Numbered from the stretch's first letter, positions 19,046-28,352 are shown. The stretch: 64,000 nucleotides of DNA from JAJDAT01 sp964344185 (GCA_964344185.1 CAYFMN010000003.1:131803-195802); one strand, 5' to 3'. A program made the numbers and translations. Notes: a model not told the origin generated them from the sequence alone.

Positions 19046-19459
19046 GTGTTGAACCGAAAAAAAATACTTATCTTTTTATCAATTGTTGTTTTTGTGGCTG
19101 GCTGCAACGCGTTCGTTGTGCCCGCTTCTTTTATTGTACCGGGAATAATGGGTAATACGACAGATTCAAATAAGAGCGCTTCATCGATGCGGCAATCCAA
19201 TCAAATGAAAGCGAAAAGCGCTCCTTCAGGGAGCTCGTCGGAAGGTCCTGCTGAACATATTTCTGGAACTACCATGTCGAAACACATTTCTGGAACTGCA
19301 ACGGATCATATTTCCGGGGCTACCATGCCCGAGCATATTTCTGGGACCTCAACAGATCATATTTCTGGTTCTGTTATGACGGAACATGTTTCCGGAAACT
19401 CTATCCCGGCCCATCTTTCGGGGACTGCGATAATGCCGGAGCATCTTTCGGGAAATTGA
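19046..19459 (+). CDS. Lipoprotein with HISG tandem repeats
   Basis: A 137-residue lipoprotein. The basic start, hydrophobic core and VAGC lipobox place the lipidated Cys at residue 20. After a low-complexity Ser/Gly linker the C-terminal ~70 residues are eight imperfect repeats of 8-10 residues with the core (E/D/K)H(I/V/L)SG(T/S/N). The regularly spaced His may bind metal, or the array may form a beta-solenoid or cell-wall-contacting stalk. I know no named family with this repeat. The start is the first codon of GTG-TTG, preceded by TAGGAG. The gene ends the rightward transcript. Confidence 0.8.
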   Translation: MLNRKKILIFLSIVVFVAGCNAFVVPASFIVPGIMGNTTDSNKSASSMRQSNQMKAKSAPSGSSSEGPAEHISGTTMSKHISGTATDHISGATMPEHISGTSTDHISGSVMTEHVSGNSIPAHLSGTAIMPEHLSGN

Positions 19460-19514
19460 GTCGACCGCTCTTGAATGGTTTTTGAAGTTTTTTTCAGAAA
19501 AAGGAAGGAAGAAG

Positions 19515-19534
19515 AGGGGGCTTTGGCGCCCCCT
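19515..19534 (-). terminator. Hairpin after Bax-inhibitor gene
   Basis: Seven base pairs (19515-19521 with 19528-19534) form a GC-rich stem. On the minus strand it is followed by a pyrimidine-rich but not pure T tract. It lies six bases beyond the stop of the gene at 19541-20242. Confidence 0.5.
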
Positions 19535-19540
19535 ATATGG

Positions 19541-20242
19541 TTATTCTCGATTTCCTAACAAACGCAACAACATAAGGAACAAATTGATGAAATCAAGATA
19601 CAAAGTTAATGCGCCTGAAACGGCTTCTTTTGTATCTTCGTCGGTTCCTTCATTCCCAAGGATGTTCATTTCCTTTATTTTTTGCGTGTCATAAGCGGTT
19701 AGCCCAACAAAGACAAGCACACCCACATAGGTGATGACGGCGTGCATCATTTCGCTTTGCATAAATATGTTGACTATAGAAGCGATGATAATGCCGATAA
19801 GCCCCATAAACAAGAAACTACCCCATGAAGTTAAATCTTTCTTAGTCGTGTAACCGTACAGGCTCATGACTCCAAAAGTTCCGGCAGTGATCAAAAACGT
19901 CGATGTAATTGAAGAAGCGGTGTATGTAAGGAAAACCGAGGAAAAGGTAATTCCCGTAAGGCCCGCATAGAGCATAAAAACGCCAGTAGCCTGACTTGCG
20001 CTCATATGCATTACGCGCGACGCCAACCAAAACACCAAACCAAGTTGAGCGATTATAAGAACGATAGGAACAATTGGGTTTCCGAAAACAATGTTCAGCA
20101 TTGTTGGGCTATTGGCAACGTAAAAAGCCATGAAACCGGTAATAGCCAGGCCGGCAGTCATCCAATTATAAACGCGCACCATAAATCGTTGCTGTTCTGC
20201 GGCTATGGCGTCCATGCTCATATAGCGTGGAGAGCTTGTCAT
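19541..20242 (-). CDS. Bax inhibitor-1/YccA family membrane protein
   Basis: A 233-residue polytopic protein with seven hydrophobic segments. Family features include RVYNWMTAGLAITG in the first helix, the long central helices and the terminal LTAYDTQKIKEM segment followed by LYLDFINLFLMLLRLLGNR. Bacterial members (YccA, YetJ, YbhL types) act as calcium leak channels or modulate FtsH. The sequence shows the conserved Asp in YDTQ that takes part in the channel switch. Single-gene transcription unit with a hairpin behind it. Confidence 0.94.
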   Translation of the reverse strand: MTSSPRYMSMDAIAAEQQRFMVRVYNWMTAGLAITGFMAFYVANSPTMLNIVFGNPIVPIVLIIAQLGLVFWLASRVMHMSASQATGVFMLYAGLTGITFSSVFLTYTASSITSTFLITAGTFGVMSLYGYTTKKDLTSWGSFLFMGLIGIIIASIVNIFMQSEMMHAVITYVGVLVFVGLTAYDTQKIKEMNILGNEGTDEDTKEAVSGALTLYLDFINLFLMLLRLLGNRE

Positions 20243-20296
20243 TTCAAATATCCTTTTTTATAGATGATTATTTTATCTATTAGCCGCGTTAATACA

Positions 20297-20476
20297 TTAT
20301 GCGGCTATAAATACGGGTTTATTTTGTTTTACTTTGGTTCGTTTTTTATTTTTGTTATAGGCATTCAAGTCTTCCTTTGCCCAAAATTTTTCCCAAAAAA
20401 TTTTTTCCAAAACTTCTGTTGGCACGGTTTTGACCAAATTTCCATCTTTATCGTAAACCCTCATAGGATAAATCAT
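20297..20476 (-). CDS. Small basic hypothetical protein
   Basis: A 59-residue protein. The start is taken at the ATG with a GGAGGG site five bases upstream. An upstream in-frame start would add 18 residues but has no such site. The N-terminal half reads like a beta-hairpin (YPMRVYDKDGNLVKTV) and the C-terminal half is Lys/Asn-rich and basic. Function unknown. Confidence 0.6.
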   Translation of the reverse strand: MIYPMRVYDKDGNLVKTVPTEVLEKIFWEKFWAKEDLNAYNKNKKRTKVKQNKPVFIAA

Positions 20477-20655
20477 AACGCCCTCCTTTTTCATCTTTTT
20501 TACTATGAGAAATAGTTTCCAAGGGCGCACGCCAATCGTGCGAAGCTTTATTCCCCTCTAATAACTGAATAAAATCGGTTTATTAAGGGAAAATTAAAGA
20601 TAGATTAAAAAAAATTAATGTTTTGTTTGGGGGAGTTGTCGTGTGATTCTATATT

Positions 20656-20755
20656 AGGAGACCCCTAATAATTGGCTTTTTTAGGGTTTGCTATCGCCTG
20701 CCCCTTGAGTTTAAGGGCCGGGCTCCTGGCAAATCTGAAATTTTAGAGATTCCCT
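20656..20755 (-). repeat. Dispersed palindromic repeat, copy A
   Basis: One of five ~100 bp copies (20656, 26441, 28251, 28921, 34161), here in minus orientation. Copies share near-inverted ends (GGGAACCTCTAA and TTATTAGAGACCTCC) and an inner hairpin around CCTGGCCCTT/AAGGGGCAGG. It ends directly at the stop codon of the gene at 20756. Confidence 0.85.
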
Positions 20756-22648
20756 TTAGTTTAAAGAGATAAAAAAAGACTGGATGCCGTCAAATTCGTT
20801 CAAGGAATCGTCCAGGTAAAAGATTTCAGTCAAATCGTGTTTTCCTTTTCTTATTGGATAAAGAATGTAAGTCATTTGCCAAACTTCTTTTTTATCCTCT
20901 GAGTTAACGCGCCCCATGTAAGGGTTTAAAAGAGCCGCTTGGTCTGGCCATTCTTTTTGAGTGGCGTCCCATAAAATAAGATTTGATTTCTGACCAAAGG
21001 GTTTAAGGTAAGCTAAAAGAAGGTAACCGTCGGTTTTAAATTGAACCGATTTTATTTCGCTGGAAGAAAGGTGCATTTTTTGCCTTGTGGTTTTATTTAT
21101 TAACAGAGACTTTTTACCTAAAATTTTTAAACCGGTCGACGGTCGGGGTTCAATTTGATTGGTTTTTGTAAAATTAATTTTTGTCTCATAATCCAAATCG
21201 GCCACTGGAGGTATGAACCGGTTCAGCTTAACGCCCCATTCATAAAGACAAATGTTTTCTCTACATTCCAATTCGCGCAAACTTTCTTTGGGAAAAGTGA
21301 GAAATTTATTTTGAAGATAACCGCCAATTGGAAAAACGTCTGGAGGATTATCTTTGTGTGCGATAAGAATTATTTTTTCAGGTTTTTCTCCGTTTAAAAA
21401 TCGAAACATATCGTTCGAGATTCTTTTTTCCAAATAGTGAATAAGAACGCTTTTTTCTTTATTTCCAAGAAGACTGACGACCAAAACATTTTTTTCAGCA
21501 TTATTTTTTACGTAATCAGAAACCTGGATCGCTTCTCTTATTGTCGCTTCTTTGACATTGGCTCGTGCGGGATAGTATTGAAGCCAAAAAATGACCGCAG
21601 GTATAACTGTCAAACTTATAAAGACCAACCCAAAAACTATTTTGAGATTTGAACGTTTATATAGAAGTTTGTATAAAAGCGATTCGGCGCCAACAGCTAA
21701 AATGAAAAAGATAAAAGGAAGAACAAAGATATAAATTCTGCTAAAAAGCGTTGTGCCAAGAGAAAATAAGATTGCTATCGGAACGATTATTAGGCTCAAA
21801 ATGGCAAATAGTTTTTTGCGATCCGTAATGAAAAAAGAACCTAGCAAAAATAACGCGTAAACCCAAACTCCAAAAGGCTCTAATAACTGATTAATAATCT
21901 CTATTAGCCCGTTTAATCCTGAATATTTAACCGAGTAGTTTTGAACTCCAGTCTTTAGTCCTTCCTGAATGCCATAAAGATAAAAACAGACTGCGAATAG
22001 CAAAACTAAATAATAAGCGGTTAATTTTTTAAATAGAAACGAAGTTGATTGAACGTCTTCTTGTTTTTTATTGAGGATGAGTAAAACAGAAAATAAAGCG
22101 GAACCGGCCAGGAATACGGCGTTACTGGGCAAAGTAATTACTAAACCGGTACCAGACAAGAAGAAAAGCAGGCTGTTTTGCCAGTGGCTTCGCGATTGAA
22201 CCAATTTGCAAATAGACCAAATAAAGAGGAGAGCTAGAAATACCGTTATTGCATAGCCGCGACCGGCTTGGGAATAAATCAAATGCGGTTTCGAAATTAG
22301 AATTAAAAACGCAGCGCCAAAAGAAGCAAATTTAGAATTTAAAAGTTTAAGGCCAACCAAATAAGTTAACGGAACCGCTAATATTCCGGATAGAATAGAA
22401 GGAAGCCGAAACCCCCATTCGTTTTCCCAAAATATTTGGAGGCATATATTAGAAAGCAGACTAAAAAGTGTATGCTGATTCGTGTCGGTGTAATCAAAAA
22501 CCAGACTTTTCCAAGAACTGAAAGCGTAATGATTAAACGTGATCGCTTCGTCTCCGTTTAAGGGACTCCCGCCAAAAGGAACCCGTGTCAAAACGGAAAA
22601 AAATAACAAAAATAAGACGATATTTTTTGAGGAAGGAGAGTTTGACAT
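20756..22648 (-). CDS. GT39-like membrane glycosyltransferase
   Basis: A 630-residue polytopic protein with ~12 hydrophobic segments followed by a soluble periplasmic tail of ~220 residues. The first periplasmic loop PLNGDEAITFNHYAF, with its conserved Asp-Glu pair and later YTDTNQHTLF, is the catalytic signature of GT-C enzymes such as ArnT/PMT that use polyprenyl-phosphate sugars. It is a second enzyme of this type, distinct from the one at 15700. Acceptor unknown. The stop codon is immediately followed by repeat copy A. Confidence 0.88.
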   Translation of the reverse strand: MSNSPSSKNIVLFLLFFSVLTRVPFGGSPLNGDEAITFNHYAFSSWKSLVFDYTDTNQHTLFSLLSNICLQIFWENEWGFRLPSILSGILAVPLTYLVGLKLLNSKFASFGAAFLILISKPHLIYSQAGRGYAITVFLALLFIWSICKLVQSRSHWQNSLLFFLSGTGLVITLPSNAVFLAGSALFSVLLILNKKQEDVQSTSFLFKKLTAYYLVLLFAVCFYLYGIQEGLKTGVQNYSVKYSGLNGLIEIINQLLEPFGVWVYALFLLGSFFITDRKKLFAILSLIIVPIAILFSLGTTLFSRIYIFVLPFIFFILAVGAESLLYKLLYKRSNLKIVFGLVFISLTVIPAVIFWLQYYPARANVKEATIREAIQVSDYVKNNAEKNVLVVSLLGNKEKSVLIHYLEKRISNDMFRFLNGEKPEKIILIAHKDNPPDVFPIGGYLQNKFLTFPKESLRELECRENICLYEWGVKLNRFIPPVADLDYETKINFTKTNQIEPRPSTGLKILGKKSLLINKTTRQKMHLSSSEIKSVQFKTDGYLLLAYLKPFGQKSNLILWDATQKEWPDQAALLNPYMGRVNSEDKKEVWQMTYILYPIRKGKHDLTEIFYLDDSLNEFDGIQSFFISLN

Positions 22649-22837
22649 GAGCGGTAGGAGGTTAATGAAAAGGGCCTGAATAAAACGTTAACTCATTATA
22701 TCTCTTAGCCATTCTCGGTAAAAGATAATTAGTATCGATTATACTTAGCGACTGACTGGATTCGCCCGTTAATTTATTAAGGAAATAACTCCCTAACATC
22801 ACCCCGACTAAAATAAAATTATCGTCTAAAGCTTGTA

Positions 22838-23275
22838 ATGACTCCAAAAAAGGAACCTCCACAACTTAAAGCGGGAAAAAAGTTTCATAAGAAAATCCAA
22901 AATGAGTGGCTTGGGGAAAAAGAACTAAAAATCAGCACGGAAAAAAGGATTCGAAAGCCAAATAAAAAATTTGGAAGGATTGACGTGTCTTGGGACGGCG
23001 ATGACGGTTCGGTTTGTGTTATTGAAATCAAAAATTCTAACTGGGACAAAATGACCGATATAAATGTTCGTAAAAATGTAAGACGCCATATCCGCCAAAT
23101 ATGGGCATATGTCGAATCAGAACTCAAAGAAAAAGACGTATCTCCTGGGATCATTTACTCTAGGAGACCTAGCGACCCAAATCGATTGAAGTTGATAGAA
23201 GACGCTTTTGAAGAAGAAGGTATATCGGTTGTTTGGGATGATGAAACGATTCAGGAGAGAAAAAATCGAGCTTAG
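22838..23275 (+). CDS. Small PD-(D/E)XK-like nuclease
   Basis: A 145-residue, highly charged protein. RIDV (Asp49) followed after 12 residues by VIEIKNS (Glu63-x-Lys65) matches the D...ExK core of the PD-(D/E)XK nuclease fold. The following helix contains RRHIRQIWAYVESE, similar to the supporting helix of restriction-endonuclease-like folds. No methylase or helicase partner is nearby, so a solitary repair or defence nuclease is possible. It is convergent with the Cys-rich gene at 23303. Fold assignment moderate, role unknown. Confidence 0.65.
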   Translation: MTPKKEPPQLKAGKKFHKKIQNEWLGEKELKISTEKRIRKPNKKFGRIDVSWDGDDGSVCVIEIKNSNWDKMTDINVRKNVRRHIRQIWAYVESELKEKDVSPGIIYSRRPSDPNRLKLIEDAFEEEGISVVWDDETIQERKNRA

Positions 23276-23302
23276 GTTATTAAATGGGAGTTGGAGCGGC
23301 GT

Positions 23303-23581
23303 TTATAATACAGTGGGAATGCCTTTCTCAAGATTGTCGTCCCATCCATCTGGCGTCATTGAGTTTAAGCCATTGTCTCGTCGGTTTTTAGAAAGGTTTT
23401 GCATGAACTGGAGGTTGCATTGAAGACAGAACCAACCTTCGCCAGAATAGATCCAGCACTCGTTTTCTACCCAGTCTTGCGCTTCTTCTTCGCTATCGCA
23501 CCAAGCCCCGTTCTCAACGCAATCCTTAGCCACCTTAGCATGACATACCACTGAATACTGATTGTCTTTCTCGGCGAACAC
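23303..23581 (-). CDS. Cys-rich small hypothetical protein
   Basis: A 92-residue protein from a GTG start preceded by AAGGAG. Five Cys and several Trp occur in the first 55 residues, including CLQC, suggesting a small zinc-binding or disulfide-stabilised module. The C-terminal part is polar and low in structure. No signal peptide, so a zinc-ribbon-like fold is the more likely reading. No family recognised. Confidence 0.55.
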   Translation of the reverse strand: MFAEKDNQYSVVCHAKVAKDCVENGAWCDSEEEAQDWVENECWIYSGEGWFCLQCNLQFMQNLSKNRRDNGLNSMTPDGWDDNLEKGIPTVL

Positions 23582-23682
23582 TGCAGGCTCCTTTTTTCAT
23601 TAAAACAATGTATATTCTTATTATAAATAAGCTTCTCTATTAAAATCAACCTCAGGAAACCACAGAGTCAGACCTAATCTTT

Positions 23683-26364
23683 TTATTTGGAGGTTGACGA
23701 CAGTTTGAGTTTGCCGGAAATTCGGATATTTTTTGGAATAGAACCGGCAAAAAAGACCTTACTATGTTTATCTCCTTGAATGTCAGATTGTAACGAATCC
23801 TGAAATTGAGTTTTCTTTATGACGCCTTCGCCGCCTTTTTCCCAGCGCCATTTTTTGCGATAGGTGTTGTACGCGATATTGTTTCCTGAAAATAAGCTAC
23901 CTGAAAGTTCGACCTTCGAGCGATCCTTAACCGCAATTCCTATATTGCACTGGGAAAACTTTGAATTGGTAACGGTGGTTTTTGTTCCTTCGCCGGCGCT
24001 GATACATTTATCGTCGTTTTTTTCAAAACGGCTATTGATTACGCTCACGGTTCCCATACTGATATCCAAGCCGTCATTTCCGGAATTTTTAAAGACGCTA
24101 TCGCTTATTTCGCCATCGACAAGATCCCAGTCCATAGCGTCGCTTCGAGCGTTTTCAAAAATTGAATTTTTAATTTTAACTTTGGAACGCATAAAATGAA
24201 CCGCGTCGTCGCCGATAAAATTTTTCCCGAACCTGCTGTTATTGATTTCGATGTCGGGATTGTCGTGAACGGAAAACATTCCAATGAACTCCAGATTGTG
24301 GCGCTGGTGAACGGAACCGCCTTTCATGTTTAAATAATTGATTCGGCTCCCCTGAGTTTCTTTTCCAAGGAGAGCTAAGACGCCAAAAGGTTTTTCAGGG
24401 TCCAAAGGCCGGATTACTACAGGGCGATCCTGAGCGCCTTCAATTTTTAAAGGACCGCGAATGATAAGCGAGGCCCCCGGGCCGAGTAAAATTTTTGTGC
24501 CAGCTTTTATGATAACTGGTTGACCTCTGTTGGATTCCCGCGTTTTTTTGAAAATCACTTTGTTAGGCCCTAAAATTATGGGTGAGATTTCAGGCGCGTG
24601 TAATTGGAGGACGTTAACGCCTTCCAATTTTCTTAATGCTTTTAGTTTTTTTGGCGGTTTTGAAAATAGAATAGGGTTCCCGTTCAAGCGGTGAGCAAAG
24701 ACATAATCTTCAGGTTTTCCTGAAAGCGTAAAAAAAGCATAAGAGCGAGAAGCGCCAAAAAGTTTGGTCAATGAGGGATCGTTGATAGAAGGTAATAATT
24801 CAAATTGGCGATAACGTTTTAAATTATTTATCGTAAATTTCTGGTCGTCTTTTCTTTTGACAATGGCTCCGGAAAAGCCGTCAAGATAGATTTCGAAAGT
24901 CTCCTTTTTTATGTCAACCACTGCGATAGTGTCTGAAGAGAGCTGATCTTCAATCCAGCCCACTCTTTTGTGAATAAAATCAATCAAACCTTCTATCCAA
25001 TTATCCGATAAGTAAAATGGAAAGTATTCTCTTGGGTTTCCGATTTTGCTTAAGTTAATATCCGTGCGAATATCGTCCCTGATTTTAAGCCAGTGAGACC
25101 TGATATAGCTTTCTGTATTTATGGACGACCCAAAAGAGTGGATAAGCTCATAAAGTCGGTTTATATAAAGAGCCAGATTTCTCGGGTCCATGAGCCAGGC
25201 GGTTATGTATCCGACATTTAGTTTTAGAATGGGTCTATGGAGGTTTTCTTCACTTGAAGCTTCCCAACTATAACCCGCCGGGTCCATTATGATAGGGACA
25301 AGCTTTCCAGAAACCGTGTCTAACCAAAGAGCGTTATTATGCAGTTCGTCAATGTGGTTTTCGCCGGCATGACAAAGCAGGGCGAGATATTTAGCAAAGC
25401 TGTCTTTATCCAAATATTGACTGAGGGTTTGCAGACTTAAGACGAGATTTTTTTTTGAAGTCCAATTCAAGACATTGACGCTGGCATTAACGAAGTTTTC
25501 TAATACTTTTAACCCTTTATCTTTTGGAACTCCAATCAGCTCCCAGCCAATTGGATGATTCCAGGAATAAATATAATCTTGTTTATGACTTTCCAGTCTG
25601 TAAAAAGGTCCGGGCAAACGGTTAGATTGTATGGCGAGCGATTCATCCAGCCTCGAAATTCTGTTATAGACTCCGAAATACTGGTTGTTGATAAATAAGC
25701 GCACAAATCGTTCGTCAACATTGAGCATATTCCAAAAACCGCTTAAATAATTGCTTACCCAATTACTAAAACCCAGAGCGTCCTGTGGAGCAATGAGAAC
25801 GTGGTTCCTGTTGCCGTCAAGTAATTGGGATTTAGGAAACCGGATTCTAATTGAAGGTTTCCAAACCTGATGATGGTCTGGAAAAGTTCCTCTTAGATTG
25901 ACCCTTACGGGTATTTGGTTTCCCGAGGCGGTTTCATACATGCCATTGACTCGCGGTTTTTTACTTAATTTACCCAAATGGAATTTCAAAATGTTTTCGT
26001 TGAGTTCTTCCAAATCGTTATTTTTTAATAAAAGCCTTATTGTTGGGATTTGGGAAACTTCTGGAGGAGAGGTTGCAAAAAGTACATTGTAAGCGGCGGA
26101 GAGATTGCTTCGAACCAAACCTGGATTAAATGTTTTTCTTAACCATGAATAACTTGGAATCCAAACCTTTTCAAATGCGTCTGTCCTGGGATTGTATTCC
26201 TTATAATTAATCCAATTAGTATAGGCGCTTAAACACCATAGAATGGTGAATATCAAGAAAAATGAGCCGCATAAAAGGGCGAATAGATAACCAATAGAAA
26301 CTTGTTTTATTCGACCTGTATTATTAAGCCTAAAGCAGACGCTATTACGAATTGATGAAATCAC
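23683..26364 (-). CDS. CotH-kinase-like protein with beta-helix domain
   Basis: An 893-residue protein with one N-terminal membrane segment (about 24-46). Residues ~100-450 resemble the CotH family, atypical secreted kinases: NNQYFGVYNRISRLDES and HIDELHNNALWLDT, then VPIIMDPAGYSWE, correspond to its nucleotide- and metal-binding blocks. From ~610 to 880 there is a right-handed parallel beta-helix of PbH1/NosD type, with repeated N-S-x-F units, such as bind or cleave polysaccharide. A surface or spore-coat-like protein is implied. Whether the kinase is active cannot be judged by eye. Confidence 0.82.
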   Translation of the reverse strand: MISSIRNSVCFRLNNTGRIKQVSIGYLFALLCGSFFLIFTILWCLSAYTNWINYKEYNPRTDAFEKVWIPSYSWLRKTFNPGLVRSNLSAAYNVLFATSPPEVSQIPTIRLLLKNNDLEELNENILKFHLGKLSKKPRVNGMYETASGNQIPVRVNLRGTFPDHHQVWKPSIRIRFPKSQLLDGNRNHVLIAPQDALGFSNWVSNYLSGFWNMLNVDERFVRLFINNQYFGVYNRISRLDESLAIQSNRLPGPFYRLESHKQDYIYSWNHPIGWELIGVPKDKGLKVLENFVNASVNVLNWTSKKNLVLSLQTLSQYLDKDSFAKYLALLCHAGENHIDELHNNALWLDTVSGKLVPIIMDPAGYSWEASSEENLHRPILKLNVGYITAWLMDPRNLALYINRLYELIHSFGSSINTESYIRSHWLKIRDDIRTDINLSKIGNPREYFPFYLSDNWIEGLIDFIHKRVGWIEDQLSSDTIAVVDIKKETFEIYLDGFSGAIVKRKDDQKFTINNLKRYRQFELLPSINDPSLTKLFGASRSYAFFTLSGKPEDYVFAHRLNGNPILFSKPPKKLKALRKLEGVNVLQLHAPEISPIILGPNKVIFKKTRESNRGQPVIIKAGTKILLGPGASLIIRGPLKIEGAQDRPVVIRPLDPEKPFGVLALLGKETQGSRINYLNMKGGSVHQRHNLEFIGMFSVHDNPDIEINNSRFGKNFIGDDAVHFMRSKVKIKNSIFENARSDAMDWDLVDGEISDSVFKNSGNDGLDISMGTVSVINSRFEKNDDKCISAGEGTKTTVTNSKFSQCNIGIAVKDRSKVELSGSLFSGNNIAYNTYRKKWRWEKGGEGVIKKTQFQDSLQSDIQGDKHSKVFFAGSIPKNIRISGKLKLSSTSK

Positions 26365-26440
26365 AGCGCTTGAATGACATGGTAGTTTTTTAGATTTTTA
26401 ATATAAAAATGGATGATCGAAGCGTTGGAGATAATAAATT

Positions 26441-26542
26441 AAGGAAACCTCTAAAAAATCAGATTTGCCAGGAGCCTGACCCTTAAATTCAAGAGTCAAG
26501 CGATAGCAAACCGGTAAAAGTTTCAATTATTAGTGGCCCTTC
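26441..26542 (+). repeat. Dispersed palindromic repeat, copy B
   Basis: About 100 bp copy of the repeat family, plus orientation. In its inner hairpin the central G-G mismatch of other copies is an A-T pair. It ends nine bases before the stop of the gene at 26551. Confidence 0.85.
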
Positions 26543-26550
26543 TAAAACTA

Positions 26551-27321
26551 TTAATTGTTTTTGGCGCTGGAGATAAACTCTGCTTTATACAAATTAGTGG
26601 CTTCGTATAAAGATGAAAACCCATACTTTTTTATCATATTATTTAAACGCTCATCCATAGCATTCACTTTAAGAGCGAACCAACCGTTTGGATCGATCAT
26701 TTTGGAATAGGCCACCCTTGCTTTAAGAGTATAAACTATCGCGGTTTTTTTATTATCCATAAAATCTCCCGCAAGTCCTGTGTGTGAGTAAGCTGAAGCC
26801 CTGTTAACAATCATATTTTCTTCTTGCGTCTCGTCGGCTTCTTTGGAGGCGGTTGGTTGTTTGATTTTTCTATTGAAAATTTTTATGGCGGTTTGGAAAT
26901 GCCTGATGGCTTCTTTAAACAGTTTTTTCTTAAACAGGGCGTCGCCAAGATAAAAATGCGCGGTTGCGAAATTTGGATTTAGATTAATGGCTTTTTGATA
27001 ATTAGAGATGGCTTGGTCAATTTGGTTTGATTTGGAATATACCAGGCCAAGGTTGAACTTTACTAGAAAAAGTTTGTCCGGAGCCAGTTGTGCGACCCGA
27101 TCCAGGATAGCGATGGATTCTTCAATAAGACCATAACGGGGATCTGATAACTTTAAGCTGTTGCCGATCATTTTCTTTATTGTTTGATCAACTTCGCTGG
27201 CTTTGGTTTCCTGCGGAATGGAGGAATTGCATCCCAAAACAGAGATTAAAATTAACAGCTCTATAAGGATAAATTTACTTTTCCTCATTAATAAAACTCT
27301 TGAAAGATAATTAGAATGCAT
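26551..27321 (-). CDS. TPR-repeat lipoprotein
   Basis: A protein of 256 residues from the upstream ATG, or 245 from the internal ATG whose product begins MRKSKF. The second start gives a standard lipoprotein signal with lipobox SVLGC, so it is more likely (start 27288). TPR units follow at about residues 85-160 (YSKSNQIDQAISNYQKAI; FKEAIRHFQTAIKIF). TPR proteins are assembly scaffolds in the outer-membrane or periplasmic space. No partner can be deduced. It is followed by repeat copy B. Confidence 0.85.
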   Translation of the reverse strand: MHSNYLSRVLLMRKSKFILIELLILISVLGCNSSIPQETKASEVDQTIKKMIGNSLKLSDPRYGLIEESIAILDRVAQLAPDKLFLVKFNLGLVYSKSNQIDQAISNYQKAINLNPNFATAHFYLGDALFKKKLFKEAIRHFQTAIKIFNRKIKQPTASKEADETQEENMIVNRASAYSHTGLAGDFMDNKKTAIVYTLKARVAYSKMIDPNGWFALKVNAMDERLNNMIKKYGFSSLYEATNLYKAEFISSAKNN

Positions 27322-27437
27322 GAATTTAGAGAGGAATTAAACTTCCGCATTGGAGGCAGGTTTGAATCGCAGGCGTTTTGCGTCGTTGAAAAATTTTTTA
27401 TAAGAATAGTTCATAACTTCAAGTTGTTTAGTCGCTA

Positions 27438-28229
27438 TCATCTTTTTTGCAGTAAAACTTCTAAGTTTTTCTTCGCGTTTATGTGTCCTCTTTTCGCGGC
27501 TTCATAAAACCATTTGACCGCTTCATTAAAGTTTTGAGGGACGCCGAATCCCTGGGCGTAAAGCAGACCTAAATTGTATTGTGCATTTTCATTTCCTTGT
27601 TCCGCCGCTTTATTAGACCACTTAACGGCTTCTTTGTAGTTTTGGGCGACGCCATGGCCCTTTATATACATAAAGCCCAGGTTGTACTGCGCTTTTGCAT
27701 TCCCTTTTTGGGCCGCTTTGCTAAGCCATTTGAATGCCTCTTTGTAGTTTCTCGGAGCCCCTTTTCCCTTTAAATACAGCAGGCCGAGATTGTATTGCGC
27801 CTTTACATGTTCTTTTTTGGCGGCTTTATCTAACCATTTTAAGGCTTCCTTATAATCTGGATCATACCCTTTTCCAGATGAGTAAAGCATCCCAAGGTTA
27901 AATTGTGCGTCTGTATTTTCCTGTTCCGCTGAGATTAGGTTAGCGATAAATTGAGCTTCCATATTGCCTTGTTTTGCCGCAAGTAAATAATAATCGAAGG
28001 CTTTTTCTAAATTTATAGGAATTCCAAGTCCCTGGAAATGCATCATTCCGAGGAAGCTTTGTGCTTCCACGTTTCCTTGTTGCGCTAACGGTTTAAATAT
28101 TTTAAACGCTAATTTAAAATCTTCTTTTTTATATAACTCTATTCCGTCTTGCAATGTTTTTGCGCTTACGATTGAAGAAGATATGAAATTGATTCCAGCG
28201 ACTAATATGAATGCGACCAGCTTTTTCAT
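27438..28229 (-). CDS. Exported Sel1-repeat protein
   Basis: A 263-residue protein with a signal peptide (about 1-23, ending VSA). Six or seven Sel1-type repeats follow, each of about 36 residues with the pattern A-x-x-x-L-G-x-x-Y-x-x-G-x-G-x-x-x-N-x-x-x-A, for example LLYLKGKGAPRNYKEA. Sel1 repeats mediate protein-protein contacts in the periplasm or in host contact. It lies upstream of the TPR lipoprotein gene on the same strand. No catalytic domain. Confidence 0.92.
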   Translation of the reverse strand: MKKLVAFILVAGINFISSSIVSAKTLQDGIELYKKEDFKLAFKIFKPLAQQGNVEAQSFLGMMHFQGLGIPINLEKAFDYYLLAAKQGNMEAQFIANLISAEQENTDAQFNLGMLYSSGKGYDPDYKEALKWLDKAAKKEHVKAQYNLGLLYLKGKGAPRNYKEAFKWLSKAAQKGNAKAQYNLGFMYIKGHGVAQNYKEAVKWSNKAAEQGNENAQYNLGLLYAQGFGVPQNFNEAVKWFYEAAKRGHINAKKNLEVLLQKR

Positions 28230-28250
28230 TAAATTATAAATCGTCTTTTT

Positions 28251-28352
28251 GAGGGAACCTCTAAAAATTCATATTTGCCAAGAGCCTGGCCCTTAAATTC
28301 AAGGGGCAGGCGATAGCAAACCAGTAAAAATACCAATTATTAGAGACCTCCT
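28251..28352 (+). repeat. Dispersed palindromic repeat, copy C
   Basis: The best-conserved copy of the ~100 bp family. Its right end runs into the gene at 28340 and supplies that gene's last codons and stop. Confidence 0.88.

Noticed and set aside
22662..22862. 66-codon minus-strand frame before the nuclease gene
   Set aside because: It overlaps the start of the better supported gene at 22838, has a weak start and no recognisable features.
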